Source: Euglena gracilis (lineage: Eukaryota > Euglenida > Euglenophyceae > Euglenales). From it: 64,000 bases of DNA. Positions within the stretch are counted from its first letter, which is position 1. Each line of letters begins with the position of its first letter. A program made the position numbers and the translations under genes. The stretch lies in the NCBI GenBank assembly GCA_039621445.1, contig CP154955.1, forward strand, positions 28,403,471-28,467,470, given 5' to 3'. Of this stretch, positions 12,714-25,892 are shown piece after piece. A model generated the notes under the pieces. The model was not told the origin of the DNA. It ran no database searches and saw only the letters and a program-made list of their open reading frames with translations.

Positions 12714-15700
12714 TTAAATTTTCTTGGGCGACGCCCTGATCTGGAACGCCTCGGCGGTCCAGCCGAAGCTGCGGCTCTGGGTGCGGGGGGAGGCGAGGAA
12801 GCCGTGCTGCAGGAGGCCCACCTCGATCTGGGTCGTGTGGTGGAAGCCCCAGCACACCGCGATGGCTGCCAGGGGGGGGGTCAGGTGGGACTGCGGGGGT
12901 GGGGCGGGACAAGGCGGCACCGGCATTTATGGCGACGTGGCAACCGATTCGGGGTCGGCGGGGGGACCCCACTTTTCGCTTAATGAGGGCGGCCGGCAGA
13001 ATGGCCAACCCATCTTCATTGCTTTGATAATGACTCATCCACGGGGCTTGCAAAATGACTGAAAGGGCGGATGGATGGGAGTCCAGAGAGGTTTGCATCA
13101 TGAGATGGGGCACCAGACATACTGTCGTGGTTCTGGAGGGAGTCGTTGATTGTTGCAAACAGGTGCTGTGAGGCGGAACAAGCTAAGGCATGGCAGCAAG
13201 CCTCTGTGAGACCTCAAGGGGGTGGCCTCCCCCCCCCTGCCACAGGAACATTCGAATGACATATCAAGATTGCCTCACTTTATTATGCATCAACAAGAAG
13301 CCATACGTACACACAGAGAGGGAGATTTTCAGGAACCAGGCAGGGAACAAATACTACAAAAGTACAACAAAAATAAAACAAAACAACATAAATGGACAGA
13401 GCATGCACTGCAACGCACATTTGCATACCTCCATCCGACAGATCCGAACGGAATTGGCGTCTGGCTGTGCCTCGATGTCCTGTGGAGTGGCACAGTAGGG
13501 TCATAGAGGCTGTCCCCAACCTGCTTAATTGCCAAATGGAGGCCTGGGATGGACTCTGAGACAAAAAAAAATGCAAAAAAATTATGACTGAAATCTGACA
13601 ACAAAGATCCTCAAAAAAGACGCAACGTGAAAAAAACACAATAACACAAACAAACACAAAAAACACAACTTGCACCTAAGTTGCTCCATTAGCTCTGCTG
13701 GGATGTGCACTTCAACTTTTCGAGAGAACTTTGACTTTTCATCTTCTCTGGGCAATTTTTTTTCATTGAACAACCACATTTAGCGTATTTTGGGTAGATT
13801 TTTGGGAACACCATGATTCCAAAATTTATGTAATTTACTGGCCAAAAAAATGACAAAAATTGGAAAAACTCAGGCCAAAATGTGGATTTTTTCCAAACAA
13901 AAAAAAACAGGAAATTGATGAAAGATTTGGTTACGATGGAAATCCTTCCTCAAAAGGCAAAATGCGAAATTCCAACCGAAGCCATTTCCCAGAAAAAAAT
14001 GAAGATAACCAGGAAAATACCAAAAATCACACAAAAAAAAACATGTTTGCAATATAAAAAAGAAATACCTGTGCCCCCTGGCGTCCAATTTCCAGCGGTT
14101 CCACACGTGCCAACCGGTGGAGGGGTTGCATCACATACCGCGTCGAACACATCGGATGGCACGACCTTCTGGGGCAGCATGCACTTCAGCAAAGCCCTCC
14201 AGTACCTGGCCACGGCAGGAGGGGGGGATTCAAAGGAGGGGTTCCCTCATAAATAAAAAACCGGCGGTCTCTGGAATTGGGTTCCACCCAAGCCCCTCTT
14301 TAACCTTCCCTTTAACCCCCCCACCCAGGCACAAGACCCCCTGGGGGAATCCCCTCAAAACAGGGCCATCTAAGGGTATTTTCCTAAAAAAAATTTCGGC
14401 GGTATGCGCCGAAACCCATACTGGCGCCTCTGGCCCGGGACCCCCTGGGGTGGGGTCCAGCCCCAAACCCACCCACCCACCCCCTTCCCCGGTCTTCCAA
14501 GGCAAAAGAAGCCTGGGTCAATCAACCCCACTGGGTATGGAAAGTGTCCGTGCGACGAGGGGCTGGAACCAGGCATCCCAACCACACTCAGAGCAGCACA
14601 CTTCTCCTGTGAGGTGAGCTGGAGGCGGGCGGCTATCTCGAGGGGCACGCCGTACGCTTGGATCTCCTGCTGGATCTGAGCCACGCAAGCGACCGGGGGC
14701 CTTTGTGCCGAGCACACGAAATCTTTGCACAACTCGCGAAATTTACGAGACCGGAACGGAAGAAGACAGGGCAAGTGTCCCGACCAGACACAAAAGACGT
14801 GTGAACCACAATTTTTTCGGTGTCCACAGGTGAACCACAAAAAAAATTTTGGTGTCCACAAAAAATTTGTTGCCCACAAAAACCTTGATTGAGGATCGAA
14901 AAAAAATATGTTTTACAACTGAAAGCGGATTGATTTTTAGACACTGGATTCTTTGCAAGCAGTTCGGCAAACCATGTGCAAACATATGCTGCCTTTCCTG
15001 CTCCTTTCATTTCCTCGGGTGCTTTAACTGTTAGGTCCTCAAATGCCTGAATTGTGACAGAGGCCACCTTTGGGTCCAGCCACTGTGTCAAACGAAATTC
15101 TTCAAGCACAGAATTCTGAGTTACTTTCACAGCGGTTGCATCCCTTTCCGCATAGGCCTTTCTCAACTCCAACTCCAACTCTCAACTCCAACAAGACAGG
15201 AGACGAACTTGCCTTGTGAAAACATTCGGGCAGTGATCACAAGCCATTGTCTTCCCGCTTTATTCACTTCGTCCAGCATGATGGCCTGCGCCGTGGCAAG
15301 CTGCCATGCACCCGATAGAAGCATTCGCCAAAGACTTGACCACCACCAGAGCATATTTTGAGCCGCGCAAATTGTAAGACACCCCATTGGACTTCTGAAG
15401 CTCAAGCAGAGCACGAAATTTTTTGTGTGCAACACCGTGCTGAATCATCCACAAAACAGTTTTGAACAAAATCCTTGCCTGGGGAATCACTGAGGGCGAA
15501 AGGGGGATCAAACAGACAAAACCGAATCCGCCCGTGCCAACATGGTTTGTGCACAAACAGGAAACGCTCCATTCTCATGTTGTGACAGCGCGAGTCGTGT
15601 ATTAAGTGGTTGGCATCGCAAGTGTATTCCTTTTTTCCCAGCACCTGAAACCTTTGGATGCTGGCGAAATTGATGACAAATTGAAAACCACATTCCAATT

Positions 15701-17329
15701 TTTGGATTATAACTCAACCAATCTCGGTTATTTTGCCATGCGGGTCGAAACTTATGCCAATTTCTTTTCGATGTGGTAAAGAGATTTTGTTTTTCTTTGG
15801 AGAAAGGGAGCCTCCAGATGAGCTGGAAGAGCAACCGAGTGGGGACTCGGAGGCTGCACTCTCCGCCTTCTCTGGCTCCTCCCGAGGACGCCATTGGGCA
15901 AACATCTTCAAAGAAGTTTGCCCAGCCGCATTCTGTTTTATCGATTCCTCCCATAAATTTGGATGAAATGCGCCGATGCGGTCGTTGCCGCCATTGGGTC
16001 GGGACCAGACATTCATTTAGTATGGTGCACCAAGGTTGTCATTGTGTGGTTCACATGTGGACACCAAGAATTTTTCCCACCGCCTGCTGACATTTGCATC
16101 ATTATCTTTCTCCTCGACAGCAACACTCAACCACAACCAGCACGCTGCTCCGATGGAAAGCGGCTTTAGGGCTTCAGGGCTTTGGGGGGGGAGACCCACA
16201 CCGTGCCGGCGGGCCAGTACGTGCCGGCCAGGATGCGCTGCACGATGCGCTTCCCCAGCTCCGGCTCCTGCTGCAACCGCCGCAGCTCCCGGAACTCCAC
16301 CTCCAGCGCCTCCCTGGGGCCGGGGGCACCACACACGGGTGGCAATGGAGAACGCGTGACAGGCCAACCCAAAGGGGGGAGCCGGAGAGCCACACCGTTG
16401 ATGGGGGGGGGGGAGTGTGGGAGCCATACTCATGATGTCATGATAGTGTGACATCATGGAATGATCCACAGTTTTCAAAACAACACCCCATTAGGGGTGA
16501 CGTTGGCCACCCCGGACAAATGGCCCAGAAGTAATGGATCATAGCTCCTTCCTCAAATTTTTTTGGGGGCAGAAGGCGACGGATGGGCACTTTCGGCGAG
16601 CTTTGACTGACCCCCGACGGGCCGGGGGGGGGGGGGACCAAAACCAGCAAAACAGTCAGAGAAAAAAACAGGCAGTCAACCCCAGGGAATGGGGAATAAG
16701 GATGGAGGGACACACTGAACAACGGTATGAGCGCTGGGAACCTCAAAAGCAACGTGAAAAAGCAGAAAATGCAACAAATTGTGATTTTGATTTATGAACT
16801 TTGGGGCGCCTGAGTGCACAACAACGGTGCACAAAACATGAATTGCATGTGTTGAAACTGTACAGACTGCAATAATGTCAGCTTTGTGTGCCTCATTTTT
16901 TTTAAAATAACAAATAACAGAAAAGCTTTGGATGAAGGGCACCTGTACAAAATGCGACAATAACAACAGTTATATGTCAACCAGATGCACTTCCAAGCAG
17001 GATCACCCCAAATGCCTCAGCAAAAGAAACGCACCAGCTGCGCCGCCGCCGAAGCAGACATCCCACCCCCCCCCCAGGAAAGGAGGGGTCCAGCTCTTCT
17101 GGAACCAAATGGGCAACTTTTCCTGGAAAACCAATCAGTCACTATCACCTCCCCCCCCTGGGGGGGGGGGTTCGCCACTCTGAAACCCAGGGGAAACTGA
17201 CCACAAATGTGAAAATGTCAGAAGATTTTCTGGCGCCTTTGGTGCCGGGCTTTTTTTGCCGCCCAGACCCCCCAAGGGGGAGAGCTGATGGCCAGGACAT
17301 TAAAAGCCAGTCACTCTGGTAAATATATA

Positions 17330-17405
<76 letters not shown>

Positions 17406-20400
17406 TACATATATACATATATATATATATGTATGTATGTATGTATGTATATATATGTATGCATATATATATATATCATATATATAGCATATATATAGCA
17501 TCTACCTATATCTATATCTATATATCTATATATCCATATCAGGGGTTTTTTTAAGACCGGGGGGGGAGGGGGGTCCCCGCCCCCACCCCCCCCCTGGGGG
17601 GGCGCCCCCCCAGGCGGGGGGGGGCCCGGGGGGGCCCACAAAAAAAGGCCGAAAAATCGCGAAAAGTGCTAAAAATAGATTTTTTCGGCGCCGAACAGTA
17701 TATACCCCCCGGGGGGACCCCCCCCCCGGGGGGGGGGGGGGCTCGGCCCGACCCACCCACCCTACCCCCCCCTCCCCCCCGGGGGTCCACGACTAAAAAA
17801 ACCCCTGATCCATATCTATATCTATATATCTATATCTATATCTACATATAGATATATCTATATATAGATATATCTATATATATAGATATATATAGTTGTA
17901 TGCATAGTCAGTTAACCCCTCCCCCAACCCGGTGGGGGACCAGTGACTAAGTGACTGTCCAATAATCGCACCCGGGCTTCCATTGGGGGGAGGGGGGCCG
18001 GGCCACCGGTTGTCCAGCACGCCCTCCACCATCACCGCCGTGATCTCGGGGGCCTGCAGCTCCTCCAGCACGCTGTCATAGAACTCCTGCGACGCGACGT
18101 GCTTCATCGGGATGACGTACACCTGCGGCGGGGGGGAGGGACAGGAGACGAAGCTCCCACGGTGAAGTGATGCCTTCCCCCGGCCCTGTTCCTAGTTAAA
18201 CCCCCCCACTTATAACCCCCCCACTTACTAACCCCCCCCACTTACTAACCCCCCCCTCGGGCAGACCAACCAAACCGGGACTTATAACCCCCCCCCTTCG
18301 GGGAAGAAAAATGAAAGCCGCCGGGGACGATTTTTTCGGCCGCAAACCACCCAAAAACTGATTTTTTGGCAATTTTTTGAGATCGACCATCATCAAAAAT
18401 GCCATTTTTGACCAAATTTGCAAAAAATTGCCAATTTGGGAGGGTTTCGGGGTCATTTTTGGGGTTCGGATTTTCACCAACAATTCCGGGACTTATAACC
18501 CCCCCCCCCCACTTATAAACCCCCCCCTTCGGCCGACCAACCAAACCGGATCCTACTAACCCCGGGGGGTTTATAAGTGGGGGGGTTTACCCATCAGTGT
18601 TGAAACCTTCCCCCCCCAGGACCACACACATACACACACATACACCTCCCACCCACCCATACACAGACACACACACAGGCACACACACAGACAGACACAC
18701 ACACGCATGCACGCACACACACACACACAAACACACACACACAAACACACAAACACACACGCACAAACACACACACACACACGCACACACACACAAACAC
18801 ACACACGCAAACACACACAAACACACACATGCACGTACACACACACATAAACACACACGCACGCACACAAACGCACGCATGCACACGTACACGCACACAC
18901 ACATGCACGCACACACACACGCACGCATGCACGCACGCACACACGCGCGCATGCACACACAAACACGCACGCACGCACACGCAAACACACACGCGCACAC
19001 GCACACGCACACACATACGCACACGCACACACGCAGCACGCAGCACGCACGCACATGCACACACACTTTTGACTCCCCCCGCCCCCCAACCGGAATTGGC
19101 CCACCACATGGCGTTGCAAATGGCAGAGCCCTCCGGTTTGGTCTCCAAGAGGAGGGGGGCACCTGCTTGTTGTCCAGGCGCCGCCGGAAAAGGCGTTGCA
19201 CCGACCCTGTGTCCACCACCTGGGAAGGCAACGGAAACGATGGTGGGGCGGCGCGCAGGCATCGATATAAAAGCAGTGGGGACCCCCCTCCTGCTAGACT
19301 GGGGGGACACCCCCCATCTAAACAGTGGAGTTGTGCGGTCTGGGTGATCAATTTTCTGCCCGGTGCCAAGCGCTGGGCCGAGAATTTTTGCCCCCCAAAG
19401 TCGGCCAAAAGTGCCAATTTGGGCACTTTTTGAGAAAAAGCTTGTCAAAAATGCAAAAAAAAATTCATTGCAAAGCGCCAAGAGGAAAATTGTCTTTTTT
19501 ACGTCCCACGACAGACTAATGAATTTGAACCATTCACGGTGGTCCCATTGGGTGTCACATTTCCATCATCCACTACTGCATGGTTGAACATAACCTCCAC
19601 CTTCTCATCCTCATAACTGGCATTTGCACTCCATCGCTTTTCCTGCCGCACCACCAGAGTTCGATATAAGGAGGGTGTACAAGGGTTTAGGTGGAGGAGT
19701 GTCCCCCCGAACTGGGGAGGTCCGGACCCCACCCCTTTTTCCCTTGATCCCAACCTTCAAATTCAACCCACCATGATGTATCCACCAAATCCACTGTTTC
19801 CCAGACACACGCCAGCACACACCCGAGCACTTAGGCGTCTCATCTCGCACTTAAGCTTTTTTTCGATGTGCGCACATCGACAAAGAAACAACAATAAGAA
19901 ACAACGGGGTTTCTTTGAAAACAACAAGATATGACCGCAAAACCCAAAAAGTGTAAGCAGGGTGTGATGTGGAGCAGCCCAGCAGGTGTGTTTAAAATCC
20001 TGCAATGGCTGTCTCATTAACTTAGGATATTGACTGAACTATTTGGTGAGGTGTGCCTAAGCCTGAAATGATACCCTGAAACCAGAAACTGTTGGTCGGT
20101 GTGGGCAAACGTGCAAAAGGACGGTGTGCGCAATGCGCACATCAACCGTTTGCACAACTGTGAAAAGGGCCATGTGTGCCGGATGCAATTGATGTGTTTG
20201 CAAAATTGTACAAGTGGTTGGTTTGTGCAAATGCGAAAAAAGACTTTTTGGTTGGTTTGCGCATCTGCGCACACCAACCACTTGTGCAACTGAACACATA
20301 CCATTTAGAGGGTGTGGCAACATTGCAGTTTGGAAATCCTCAAGTGCGAGGTATTCTGTTGAACTTAAATACAACCAAAGGACCAGCCTGCGGGCCCGAA

Positions 20401-21921
20401 TTTGGGCATCGGCAATTGAAGCTGTGAAAACCCATTTCTTAGCCCCTGAAACATCAAAATAAACAACGTTTTCAGGATTTATCCTGAAAAACTAAGTTTA
20501 AAGGTGTCCTTCACCCCCAGTATTTTAGTCTGAAAATGAGGCACAATACATTGGCTGAAAATGGGTGTGTCCGCTGACTTGAAAATCCCTGTGTTCACGG
20601 GGCCATGTAATGCAATATACTGACACGCTTCATTTGACCTTCTCAGACACATTACAGCACCACCACTTTGAGCATAACATCCCCACAATCTGCTCTCTTC
20701 CTGTTTCGATCCTTCTCTTGCCTTAAAAGTCCCTACTGCCAAGGCTTCAAAATGAAAAACGAATTGGTTGCCCACAATTGTGAAAAGGTACCATTTTAAT
20801 GGTTGATGTCCGCATTTGCGCACCAACCGCCCAAGCATACCAGCAGATTTCAAAATAGGGGGTCCAGAAACACAGGAATGCAAAGGAAGTAATATCACAG
20901 TGTTGTCACATGCATTTTCCAGCTCCAAACAGACTGACGCAGGAGGCTCTTGGTTGGTTTAAAATGGTCGGTGTGCGCAAATGCGCGCATCGTCCATGTG
21001 CGCATTTGCACACACCGACAACGTTTACACTGTTGTGTGGGTGCCACAGAGCCTTAAACAGCAGTGGGGCATCGATGGGCAACTTGCCACCGAACTCAAC
21101 TGATAACTGGTAGCAATCCTGTGTTCTGTACCCCCTTCATCAACCCCCAGTGGTAGAATTCTCGAACAGTCCATTGATTGTATGTGCACTTCCACTCCTT
21201 TTGTGACAAACTTCAAAAACCTCCCCAACATGCCGCAAAACTTCAGAAAGCAAGCAAAGGGATGGACCTGCCACCCGACCTCCAGAGAACCACCTGGTGC
21301 TGGCAGTTGTCACACAGGGAATGGGGGGAGGCGTCACTGGGGTTTTGGTGTTTTTGTCGGTGTTTTTTTTCCACTTTGGAGGGAGGGTAGGTCGGGGGTT
21401 TTTGTGGCATTCCGACTGCAAAAAAAAACAGCAAAAAAAACACGTAATTCCCGGAGAGCCGGTGCCAAAAAACAAGAAATCGCCCAATCTTGCTGCCACT
21501 CTTACCCCTTGTACCGCCAGTGCTCAAATCGGTTTTGGTCGGTGCAAAAATGTGCAAATCGACCCAAAAAAGCTTAAGTGCAAGATGCGCCGCCTAAGGA
21601 GTACACAAACAAGTACGCATGCAGACACACACAGACAACAGACACACCAAAGCCTTCAGGCGCATCATCGCCACCTGATCGTCGGTGTATTTCTGCTCCG
21701 TGGAGAACAGGCGCCTGCAGGCAACAGGGATGGACGGCCCATAACTGCTTCTGTCCTCCTACGATGTATGATGCATGACACTCTGCGGTACGGTTCCAGA
21801 ACCCCACTGTTCTCAACACAGGACTGGATGCCGCTGTGCCATGCCGAATCCGAGAAGCACTCAGGGCCGCGTACCTGCAACGCCAGGGGAAACGCCACAC
21901 CAGGGTACAGCGGACATTCAT
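12714..21921 (-). CDS. TraB-domain-like protein with organelle-type N-terminal extension
   Basis: Exons: 21782-21921 (ATG), 21648-21714, 19163-19219, 18007-18122, 16202-16313, 14602-14675, 14139-14205, about 13676-13735, unresolved small exon(s) near 13450-13560, and 12714-12865 (stop TAA). Phases agree across the first seven. The first exon is Arg/Ser/Ala-rich with almost no acidic residues ([15 protein letters not shown]...), like a mitochondrial or plastid presequence. Exon 18007-18122 reads [20 protein letters not shown] and ends [14 protein letters not shown], resembling the first GxxH-type motif of TraB/PrgY proteins and the following 'vavEld..R' strand. The last exon has [20 protein letters not shown], resembling the second motif of that fold (G..H..G). 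Family members are poorly understood membrane or organelle proteins thought to be metalloprotease-like. The match is by motif only. Introns carry a hAT-like MITE and a C-run TIR element. Confidence 0.5.
14260..14530. repeat. Repeat related to the CTAAGGGnACTT family
   Basis: Shares CATCTAAGGGTATTTTCC, AAAAAATTTCGGCG-GTAT-GCGCCGAAAC and a TGGCCCGGGACC block with the elements at 2385-2600 and 36209-36455. Termini not found. It lies between two exons of the TraB-like gene. Confidence 0.45.
17320..17531. repeat. (TA)n/(TATC)n microsatellite
   Basis: AT dinucleotides grading into GTAT and TATC words. Target of the MITE at 17540. Confidence 0.95.
17540..17807. mobile_element. hAT-like MITE, 268 bp, intact 8-bp TSD
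   Basis: Begins CAGGGGTTTTTTTA and ends with its exact inverse, 14 bp perfect. Flanked by identical ATCCATAT at 17532-17539 and 17808-17815. An 8-bp duplication and CAGGG-type ends are the signature of hAT transposition. The interior is almost all C/G runs around a TTTTTTCGGCGCCGAA core. It is inserted in a TATC-type microsatellite within an intron of the TraB-like gene. No transposase is encoded. Confidence 0.85.
18195..18590. mobile_element. C-run TIR element (ACTTATAA type)
   Basis: Left GTTAAACCCCCCCACTTATA and right inverse TTATAAGTGGGGGGGTTTAC bound 396 bp. Subterminal direct copies of the C7/ACTTA motif are seen, and two copies of GACCAACCAAACCGG (18262-18276, 18533-18547). The interior is AT-rich with TTTTTTCGGCCG. 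A short relative lies at 46275-46380. Confidence 0.7.
18612..19068. repeat. Long (AC)n/(ACGC)n microsatellite
   Basis: About 450 bp of interrupted CA repeats in an intron of the TraB-like gene. Open in several frames only because of the repeat. Confidence 0.95.
20090..21570. repeat. Cluster of TGCGCA palindromes
   Basis: Near-perfect palindromes of 25-30 bp: 20123-20147, 20250-20279 (GGTTGGTTTGCGCA...), 20801-20828, 20966-20993, 20995-21020 and 21537-21564. All are built on GGTYGGTGTGCGCA facing its inverse. Half-sites occur between them. There is no coding signal in this intron of the TraB-like gene. Confidence 0.65.
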
Positions 21922-23614
21922 GGCGGCGGGGACCCCTGCGCACAGGAACGCACAAGAAAGGAATTTCGGCGGACCGACCACCGGTGCAAGCCTGGTGGAA
22001 TCGCATATGCATTGTGAAGAGTGCTGTTGTGTTGTTGAGTTGGCCTGGCTGTGTGCTTTACCCAAAATAGAAACGGATCTTTGAATATGAACCTGGCTTC
22101 ACATTTGTGACACAAATGTCAAATTATGCGTGGCAACATCTGTGTGCAAGTATGCTTCATTTATATTCACCTGCCTTGGCTTATGTCTTTTTCTACACTT
22201 CACCATACTTATGTAGTTGAAGTTAGGTAATAATAAAACTACTAATAATATACTTACAATAATCATCATACTTTGCTTCCGTTACGTGTCTGTTGTATTC
22301 ATACTCTTTGCCTCCCCCCTTGGGCAAAAGCAATGGCCATAAGTACGAAAGATAATGACTAACTTCAGGAGGGGATCAAATCAGCTTCCTGTCACACACA
22401 TGGGCACCACGAACTGGCAACCCAACAGGCCTTCATTTTCGGGTCAAACGTGTGCAAACGCAACTCAGCTTTTGGAAATCAGTTTGACTGACTGCCTTCG
22501 TCTCCATCAGTCTTGTCTTTGTCAGATACCACCTCCGTATGCCCCTTATTGAGCAGTTGCACCAATTGATGGCGATGCCCACTGATCCTGTGGGGGGCCA
22601 ATTCCTTCACACTGGAATCTCGGGGGGGGGGGTCAGTACAGAGGTCATTTCGGTAAATAACCTCCGGAATCAATCGCTTGCAATAGGAATTAACCAATTC
22701 AGGGGGGACAGCCAGCAAGAAGAACCAGGTGGTAAAAAAAAGCTGCTTGCTATTGAGACCGAGGCATGAACCTTTGCGTCTGGAACACAGGAGGTGATGC
22801 GACTTTACAGAAGAGTGCGATTGGGGACGTATTCAATGGGTCAAAGGGAAAGAAGGTGGTCAGTGGGGTAAATGAAGGAGTAAACCACAAATGAGTTCAA
22901 AGCAACCACAGAGCGTTGAGCGGCTGAAAGCACCAACCCACCCATGCACACCATCCCCACACTCACCCACACCCACACCTACCCACACCTGCACCTGTAC
23001 CTGGATCCGCCCAAACACAGACACATGAACAGACATAGAAACTACCCTCAATGCTACTACTAATAGCCCCTGTGAAGTTTTTGGTAGGAAATTTTTCCGG
23101 GGTTATTGAGGTGGGGACTGTTAATTGCCCACCAGATATAACCACTCTCGCACAAAAGCCCTCCCCGGAACGTTTCCGTGTTGGACCAGGAAATATGAGC
23201 ATTTGGTGGAAGGAAACACCTGCTCGACAGGCTGGGCATGCGACAAACGCACATGGAGGGAATGGTCCCTCAAACATGCACACTAAGACAGGCAAAGAGG
23301 ATGAATGAAGGGCTGCAGGGCGTGAAAACGATGCAACGACTGCGGCAGACCTCCCAGCACAAAAACCAGGCTGTAAATGAAAAAAATAGTCCTTTCAAAG
23401 TATTCAGCACTGCACCAAGCAAATGGCTGTTGTGGTGTCGCTTTATGAACCCTTGGGGCAGCTGTATGGAGGGGTTCAACGGGTGAAAATACAGCAAATG
23501 CATATTTTTGGGGTTTGGTTTCCTTGCGTTGTTTGTCACGCACACAAAAAGAACACGCCCTGTCTGGGGCGGGAACGGCCACAGCCACAGCGACGGAAGA
23601 GCAGGAAGGCAACA
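21922..23614. other. Intergenic, TraB-like start to CFAP144-like stop
   Basis: AT-moderate sequence with short G-runs at 22620 and CACCCA words near 22950. No convincing exon on either strand; it should hold the promoter of the TraB-like gene. Confidence 0.5.
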
Positions 23615-24967
23615 TTAGGCCTTGCCCTTCTTGAACGGGTCCACGCACGAGGAGGCGATGATGGTGTCGGCGTACTTCGTCATGTCGCACGACTTCTTGT
23701 GGTACTGGAAGCGCGGGTCCTTGCTGGCCTCCGTCAGGGGACCGCCCAGCCAGCCAATCTCCTGCGCCGCACCGGAGCACGGGGGGAGCTTTGACAGGCG
23801 GGAACTGAACCCCCACGCGAATGTCAACAAACGTCTTGATGTCCGCCTGTGTGTACGTGTGCACAAGTGTGCGAACCAAACCCCCGCCACCCTCCCCGAG
23901 CCACACCTGCGCCTCCGTCTGGGGGAAGGGGAACTTGTCCTTCGGCACGAGGTGGACGCCCTTCAGGGAGCGGTCCAGGGCCTCCGGCAGCTTGGAGGCC
24001 GGCGAGGTGAAGGTGCTCCCCGCGACGCTGCCTGTGAGAGTGCCGCGGGGACTCCACCCCCCCCCCCCCGGCACACACGCATGAAATGCAGCTTTTCAAC
24101 ACTTGAAAACACTTGAAAACAGTGTGCGGTGGGTGTTGAGCTGGGAGCATACCATCGCTTAGCGACCCCCCCGGGGGGGGTCACTTTCACCCCGAAAAAC
24201 CCAGTCAGTCACTTTTTCCGAAAAACCCAGTCAGTCACTTTACCCCCCCCCGGGGATCAGCCACTCTTCATGAGGCAATGAAATTTTGCCAAAAAAATCT
24301 CAAAAAATCCAAAAAAAAGTTCGGCGCCTTCGGCGCCGGGCCAGCCACTTTTTCATTTTCAGGCCTACCCCACCCCCGGGGGGGGGGAGCTCTGGGCCAG
24401 AAAACCAGCCAGTCACTCTGAAGAAACCAGTCAGTCACCCCCCCGGGGGTGGGGTAGGACAGGTGTTAAGCAATGGTGTGGCTGGGAGGCAGGTGTGCCT
24501 TTCTTTGTGGAGTTAAGGCGGGACATGGTTGGCGGGGGGGGGGGGCTGGTTGGGGGGTTAGGAGTCGCCCACCAGTGAGGCGGCGGTTGATCGCCTCCAG
24601 CAGGATGTGGTCCTTGTCCAGGAAGCGCTTCGGGCGGGAGGAGACGGGCTCCGTCGCCATCTGGCTGGATTTGACCAACCCTGGGGGGGGTCAGGAGTGG
24701 CAGAGCCATGGGCCAGGGAGGCCGGATCGGGGTCGCTTGGGGTAAGCCCCGGGGGGGGGGGGGGAGTTGGCCGCGCCATATGAAGAAACGCAGCCGGGCC
24801 ACCATGTGCCGCCGTAGCCCAGCCGGGTTGGCGGAGAAGTGGTCCGCCGTGTCCGCACAGCGCAGGCGGTGGACGCGCTCCTTCTCGATCTGCTCCGCCC
24901 AGATGGTGTGCATGTGCACCACGCCGGAAGGCCGGGGCCTGGCGGCCGGCTTGGGTGGGGGGGAGGG
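23615..24967 (-). CDS. CFAP144/FAM183-like axonemal protein (5' exon unresolved)
   Basis: Four exons in agreeing phase: 24803-24967, 24573-24660, 23907-24031, 23615-23761 (stop TAA). The first reads HMHTIWAEQIEKERVHRL and later HFSANPAGL; the third ends LVPKDKFPFPQTEAQ; the last begins EIGWLGGPL and continues DPRFQYHKKSCDMTKYAD. A KDKFPxPQT...QEIGW block near the end, after an N-terminal helix with xxExxRKE-type spacing, is what I recall of FAM183/CFAP144, a small microtubule-inner protein of ciliary doublets. About 165 residues are visible, slightly more than the usual length. A GTAAG donor after ATGGCGG at 25231-25237 could be the first exon, but its phase does not fit. The assignment rests on recalled motif similarity. 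Confidence 0.55.
24151..24477. mobile_element. Small TIR element (ACCATYGCTTA)
   Basis: The ends ACCATCGCTTA and TAAGCAATGGT are inverse with one mismatch. Inside are C-runs, four to five copies of CCAGTCAGTCAC, and a CGGCGCC-TTC-GGCGCCG hairpin (about 24319-24336) next to AAAAAAAGTT. It lies in an intron of the CFAP144-like gene. Confidence 0.55.
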
Positions 24968-25680
24968 CTGGGCGCAAAGGGGGGTAAGGTTCCGGCTGTC
25001 GGTGGGGGGGGGGACTCGGATTTGAGGTCCTGGGTATTTGGGAATGCACCACCTGCACACACCCCCCCCCCGGGAAAACTGTTACCTGACAAGTGAGTAC
25101 AGAGGTAGGTGACTGGTCCCCATGGGGACAACTCAGCGAGTACAGGACCCAAGGACAGTTTCCCGGGGGTCTGCCCTGCTGCCCCAGGGAGTTTGGCGAG
25201 CACAGGCCTGGCTGTTGGTCTCCTTCTTACCCGCCATGGTGTGAGTGCTTGGAGGCCCGGCGAAGAGGAGAGAGATAAGGAACACAGCTGTGAGGGACAG
25301 GGGGCAGGGAACGGTTGGAACGGCCGGGAACGGTGGAGGCACCCGGCATCACACTTCGCTGCGGCACGGTGGAGAGCGACCCAGGGATGCCCACAGAGCC
25401 CCCTCCCCTGCGGTATTCTGCGACGCTGCGAGTGAGACAGGAACCACTCCAGTTCCAGTGAGGGACACTGCAATTGAAAAAGAGGAGGGAGAGGCCTTGG
25501 GTGGACAAGGATGGCCCGGCAGCGAGCACAGGGGGGGGGGGTTTCCGATGGCTGACTAGACCTTCCATGTACCGAGGCTTGGCAGCCGGTCTCGCACTTG
25601 ACACGCGATTGACTTGATCCACTCAACTGTCTCATCCCTTCTGGCACGACTTTCGGTAACCAAGTGCCACGAAGATTGAA

Positions 25681-25892
25681 CCACTTGAGTTGTTCCTTTG
25701 CGCAATTGCGCAAGGAAACAACTTGGGAATCCAGCAATTTTCATGGGTCCATAACCAAGGAATATCGGAGAAGGTGTACCACAGTTTCACAATGTTCCCG
25801 CTCCAAACAGGCTGGTTTAAGAGGCTGTTAGATGGTATTTCAGAGGTTCCTTTGCGCCATTGCACAAACGGTTCCTTTGCACAATTGGACAA
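25681..25892. repeat. TGCGCA palindromes, second cluster
   Basis: A palindrome of about 46 bp at 25681-25726 centred on TTTGCGCAATTGCGCAA, and two worn half-copies (GGTTCCTTTGCGCCATTG, GGTTCCTTTGCACAATTG) at 25844-25892. Confidence 0.6.

Noticed and set aside
18587-19481. Long Cys/Val-rich frames
   Set aside because: Products of the CA/CGCA microsatellite; only the short exon at 19163-19219 is real.
20057-20374. Frame with CANQP/CTIL words suggesting a zinc-finger protein
   Set aside because: The repeated words come from the TGCGCA palindromes, not from a conserved domain.
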